From contig JBGTSD010000111.1 in NCBI GenBank assembly GCA_041940385.1, forward strand, positions 1 through 9,681: 9,681 bases of DNA, read 5' to 3'. A model generated the notes under the pieces. That model ran no database searches, had not been told where the DNA came from, and saw only the letters and a list, made by a program, of their open reading frames with translations. Source of the DNA: JACVCK01 sp041940385 (GTDB lineage Bacteria; Planctomycetota; Phycisphaerae; Phycisphaerales; UBA1924). This document shows, piece after piece, positions 7,503-9,681 of this stretch. A program made the position numbers and the translations under genes. Numbering within the stretch: position 1 is the stretch's first letter; every line of letters begins with the position of its first letter.

Positions 7503-8067
7503 CTGAATGGTTCCTTTCTTCTCCTGGCTGGAAAAGACCACGGGGTTGTTGATCCTCGTTGCCTGCCGACGCTCGGCATCGCTCGATGCGCCGGCGTGAA
7601 CTCTGTTGTCGTCGAACCGATCATCAGCGCCGGCGACCGACGCCGAGCTGCGATGCAAGAGAGGGGACCTAGCTTTTCAGTCCGGCCGGGACACACGTCT
7701 TGCCCGTCCGGGAGCCTCCATACTAGCAACTACAAACGAGCCCACGCTAACCGGGGCCTCGGTGGACTATCGGAACTCGGGTGGTCCGGATATTCAAAAA
7801 CCGACCAATACGGGGTGACTTCCTCCGGGGAGGCCCAAACGGACCATCCCCCCGCGGCCTGCCGCCGCGCCCATTCCAAACCCGCCGCGAGACTCCTAGC
7901 GGGGCCGTTACCGTCGGCCCTCCCTCGCGCGCCGCTGCAAAGAAAGCCCATTGTGCAATCCCCGTCCCGACGTGCATCATCGGGAACGATGATTTTTCCG
8001 GACCTGCCCCGTACCGCACGGGACCTGGGCATTGTCCCGTGCCGTTCTCGGACCGACCGTCAGCGTA
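7503..8067. other. 565-bp stretch without a convincing gene, upstream of the giant protein gene
   Basis: This region separates the LuxR-type gene from the giant gene. At its low end lies the giant gene's ribosome-binding site (AAAGGAA ending about 8 nt before the ATG). Open frames present on the minus strand (for example 8032-7730) lack ribosome-binding sites and have Arg/Gly/Pro-rich, shadow-like composition. A locally AT-richer patch at 7720-7810 includes TAGTAT (7725-7720) as a possible -10, with no good -35 at normal spacing. A 9-bp inverted repeat lies at 8016-8042. The giant gene's promoter and probably a long 5' leader should be here, but I cannot place them. Confidence 0.5.
8016..8042 (-). 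repeat. 9-bp inverted repeat just downstream of the LuxR-type gene
   Basis: GCACGGGAC and GTCCCGTGC are perfect inverted copies separated by 9 nt. The hairpin begins about 26 nt past the stop codon of the LuxR-type gene. It has no T-tract on either strand, so it is not a standard intrinsic terminator. It may protect or shape the 3' end of the transcript, or be an operator-like dyad. Confidence 0.6.
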
Positions 8068-8595
8068 TCAACTTACCCCGGATCGCTCACGCCGTTTGAG
8101 CTCGATCTCCCCCGAACCGCCCGAACCACCGGATCCCGCCGAAGCCCCGCCACTTTCCGCGGCGGCCGGCTCGGTGGGCGTCGTCGGCGCCGCGGGAAGC
8201 GGGCCCGCGACGCGATAGGCCTCCAGAAGCCGCCCCACCACAAAGCGGACGACATCCGCCTTGCTTCGGGTTCCCAGCTTCTGGTTGATGCGCATCAGGT
8301 GCGTGCGGAGCGTCGGCAGCGCGATGTACAGGCGCTCCGCAACGGCCTCGTTCGGGCCGCCGGCGCAGATCGCGAAGACGACTTCGCGCTCACGATCCGT
8401 CAGCCCGCTCAGGTCCGCTTCGAGCCGGCGGCACTCGGAGTCGAGCAGCCGCAGCGACCATGGCTCCTCACGATCGCGCCCGCCCGTCCGCACGACGGCA
8501 GGGCGCCGCTTCGCGCCGTTTCGCGGCGTGTTTCCGGAATTCGCGAGTGGACGAAGCTCCACCGCGGCGGCGATGCGGTTCGTGTTGGTTTCCAT
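8068..8595 (-). CDS. Stand-alone LuxR/GerE-type HTH transcriptional regulator
   Basis: The product has 175 residues. The LuxR-type helix-turn-helix spans about 65-125, starting with the typical LTDREREVVFAI. The recognition helix region (ALPTLRTHLMRINQKLGTRS, 92-111) matches the family pattern with conserved Leu, His and LG(x)RS. Residues 1-64 show no response-regulator receiver fold or autoinducer-binding domain. After the HTH a low-complexity tail rich in Pro, Ala, Gly and Ser (about 130-163) ends in a basic KRRER stretch, which is unusual for this family. I chose the ATG at 8595 because a good promoter upstream puts the transcript start near 8642. The in-frame GTG at 8640 would then be almost leaderless. 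The Shine-Dalgarno for 8595 (GGGGAG) is rather distant. Its target is unknown; the giant gene downstream is a guess. Confidence 0.85.
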   Translation of the reverse strand: METNTNRIAAAVELRPLANSGNTPRNGAKRRPAVVRTGGRDREEPWSLRLLDSECRRLEADLSGLTDREREVVFAICAGGPNEAVAERLYIALPTLRTHLMRINQKLGTRSKADVVRFVVGRLLEAYRVAGPLPAAPTTPTEPAAAESGGASAGSGGSGGSGEIELKRRERSGVS

Positions 8596-8648
8596 CCTGG
8601 AAAGAGCTCTCCCCTGCGCTGGCGGTTCCTGGCAGACCACCCGGGGCC

Positions 8649-8677
8649 ATTATGAAGGCAGTTGTCGGGGTCGGCAA
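8649..8677 (-). promoter_or_regulatory. Sigma70-like promoter of the LuxR-type gene
   Basis: On the minus strand TTGCCG (8677-8672, 4 of 6 to the -35 consensus) and CATAAT (8654-8649, 5 of 6 to the -10 consensus) are separated by the ideal 17 bp. The predicted transcript start near 8642 leaves a leader of about 46 nt before the ATG at 8595. This is the best promoter match I found in the window. Confidence 0.62.
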
Positions 8678-8690
8678 GGAATGCGCCCGC

Positions 8691-8712
8691 AAAAACCGGG
8701 GGAGATACCCCG
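8691..8712 (-). terminator. Weak intrinsic terminator candidate downstream of gnd
   Basis: On the minus strand CGGGG (8712-8708) pairs with CCCCG (8701-8697) across a 6-nt loop. One G and then five T residues (8695-8691) follow. The stem is short but all G-C. It lies about 90 nt past the gnd stop and just before the promoter of the LuxR-type gene, which is a sensible place for termination. Confidence 0.42.
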
Positions 8713-8740
8713 AAAACGCCGTTTCTCTGGGACGAACGCG

Positions 8741-8791
8741 GTTCGCGCCGCGGAATCGTCGGTCCCGACTCCCCTGATGCGCGGCGCGAAC
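8741..8791 (-). repeat. 12-bp perfect inverted repeat directly after gnd
   Basis: GTTCGCGCCGCG (8741-8752) and CGCGGCGCGAAC (8780-8791) are perfect inverted copies with a 27-nt spacer. Inside the spacer GTCG and CGAC form a second small stem. In RNA this gives a long GC-rich stem topped by a nested hairpin, starting about 9 nt past the gnd stop. No T-tract follows, so it is not a classic terminator. It could protect the gnd 3' end or bind a protein. Confidence 0.7.
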
Positions 8792-8799
8792 GACGACCC

Positions 8800-9681
8800 T
8801 CAGGCGGGGCGCTCGACGCGCGGCGATTCGGGCCAGTCGAGGTGGAAGAACTGGCCGCGCGGCTTGTCGACGCGCTCGTATGTGTGCGCCCCGAAGTAGT
8901 CGCGCTGGGCCTGGAGCAGGTTGGCCGGGAGCGAGGCGGAGCGGCAGGAGTCGTAGTACGCCAGCGCGCTCGAGAACGACGGCGTGGGGACGCCGATGGT
9001 CGCGGCGAGCGACACGACCTTGCGCCAGTGCATCTGGCAGCGCTCGACGGTGCTCGCGAAGTACTCGTCGAGCAGCAGATTCGGCAGATCGGCGCGACGA
9101 CGGTACGCCTCGGTGATGCGCTGGAGGAAGCGCGCGCGGATGATGCATCCGCCGCGCCAGATGCGCGCGATCGTCGCAAAGTCCGGCGTCCAGCCGTGCT
9201 CGGCGCCCCACGCGCTCATGAGCGCGAATCCCTGCGCGTAGGAGCAGATCTTCGAGCAGAGGAGCGCATCGCGCACCGCTTCGACGAAGTGCGCCGCGTC
9301 GCCGGTGAAGTGCGTGTGCTCCTTCGGGCCGTGGAGGATCTTCGACGCCTCGACGCGGAACTCCTTCTCGGCGCTCATGCAGCGCGCGAAGACGGCCTCG
9401 GCGATGGTCGCGGCGGGGACGCCGAGGTCCAGCGCCGAGACGCTCGTCCACTTGCCGGTGCCCTTCTGCCCCGCGGCGTCGAGCACGATGTCCACGAAGG
9501 GCTTGCCGGTCGAGGGATCGTCCTGCGCGAGGATGTCGGCGGTGATCTCGACGAGGAACGAGTCGAGCTCGCCCTGATTCCATTCGGCGAAGACCTTGCC
9601 GATGGCCTTGGGCTGCATGCCCAGGCCCCGGCGCATGAGGTCGTATGCCTCGCAGATCATCTGCATGTCGCCATACTCGAT
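8800..9681 (-). CDS. gnd: 6-phosphogluconate dehydrogenase, decarboxylating (5' part beyond the window)
   Basis: Gnd converts 6-phosphogluconate to ribulose 5-phosphate and CO2, making NADPH, in the cytoplasmic oxidative pentose phosphate pathway. The visible 293 residues begin at IEYGDMQ; its Glu is the catalytic acid (Glu190 in the sheep enzyme). The Rossmann domain and catalytic Lys183 equivalent lie outside the window. The substrate-binding KGTGKWT loop is at about visible residues 73-79. Near the C-terminus RDYFGAHTYE (about 260-269) holds the Arg and His that reach the active site of the partner subunit. All visible catalytic residues are intact. The C-terminal end (DWPESPRVERPA) is normal for the long dimeric form of about 470-490 residues. 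No sign of decay. The neighbouring LuxR-type gene has its own promoter, so co-regulation is not implied. Confidence 0.97.
   Translation of the reverse strand: MEYGDMQMICEAYDLMRRGLGMQPKAIGKVFAEWNQGELDSFLVEITADILAQDDPSTGKPFVDIVLDAAGQKGTGKWTSVSALDLGVPAATIAEAVFARCMSAEKEFRVEASKILHGPKEHTHFTGDAAHFVEAVRDALLCSKICSYAQGFALMSAWGAEHGWTPDFATIARIWRGGCIIRARFLQRITEAYRRRADLPNLLLDEYFASTVERCQMHWRKVVSLAATIGVPTPSFSSALAYYDSCRSASLPANLLQAQRDYFGAHTYERVDKPRGQFFHLDWPESPRVERPA

Noticed and set aside
7503..7658. 52-residue N-terminal extension of the giant protein (ATG at 7658)
   Set aside because: It would bury the signal peptide. The ATG at 7502 has a ribosome-binding site and gives a normal exported N-terminus.
7720..7750. 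Promoter for the giant gene using TAGTAT as -10
   Set aside because: The -10 matches only 4 of 6 and the nearest -35-like hexamer (TTAGCG) is poor and 19 bp away; too weak to list as a feature.
7730..8032. Minus-strand 100-codon open frame between the LuxR-type and giant genes
   Set aside because: No ribosome-binding site, no recognisable motif, and composition like other shadow frames in GC-rich DNA.
3048..8099. Plus-strand open frame of 1683 codons
   Set aside because: It is the exact codon-register antisense of the giant gene, has Arg/Gly/Val/Asp-rich repetitive composition, no signal or domain, starts with GTG inside the terminator region and is explained by absence of TTA/CTA/TCA codons on the other strand.
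8596..8640. GTG start at 8640 for the LuxR-type gene
   Set aside because: It has no Shine-Dalgarno and would lie within 2-3 nt of the predicted transcript start. It remains possible if the transcript begins upstream.
8468..9583. 371-codon minus-strand frame overlapping gnd and the LuxR-type gene
   Set aside because: Arg/Ala-rich shadow of gnd in another frame; gnd is unmistakable and intact.

Overview
The window is GC-rich bacterial DNA, and every gene I can support lies on the minus strand. The gene set is a type II secretion ATPase and pseudopilins, a secreted dockerin-domain protein, a very large acidic exported protein, a stand-alone LuxR-type regulator and a 6-phosphogluconate dehydrogenase. 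Gene content and codon style suggest a planctomycete, most likely of the Phycisphaerae type. That placement is an inference from content, not from a marker gene.

Read in the direction of transcription (high to low coordinates), the layout is as follows. (1) 9681-8800 is the C-terminal two thirds of gnd, followed by a weak terminator-like hairpin and a 12-bp inverted repeat. (2) 8595-8068 is a small LuxR/GerE-type DNA-binding protein. A good sigma70-like promoter lies just upstream, at 8677-8649. (3) 8067-7503 is about 565 bp without a convincing gene. (4) 7502-3078 encodes a 1474-residue exported acidic protein of unknown function. It ends at a textbook intrinsic terminator with a UUCG loop (3045-3016). 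(5) 2916 down to 1 looks like one transcription unit: a secreted dockerin protein, a GspH-like minor pseudopilin whose start overlaps the dockerin gene by 20 nt, the major pseudopilin GspG, and the secretion ATPase GspE, which runs off the left edge.

The left-hand cluster is the most coherent system. GspG and GspH would form the periplasmic pseudopilus and GspE would power its assembly. The dockerin protein is exported by its own signal peptide and is translationally coupled to the pseudopilin gene, so it may be a substrate or accessory of that secretion machine. The giant exported protein next door could be another client or a surface structure, but nothing in the sequence proves a link.

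A 5-kb open frame on the plus strand opposite the giant gene is an artefact of codon usage. I found no mobile element, CRISPR array, tRNA or rRNA.
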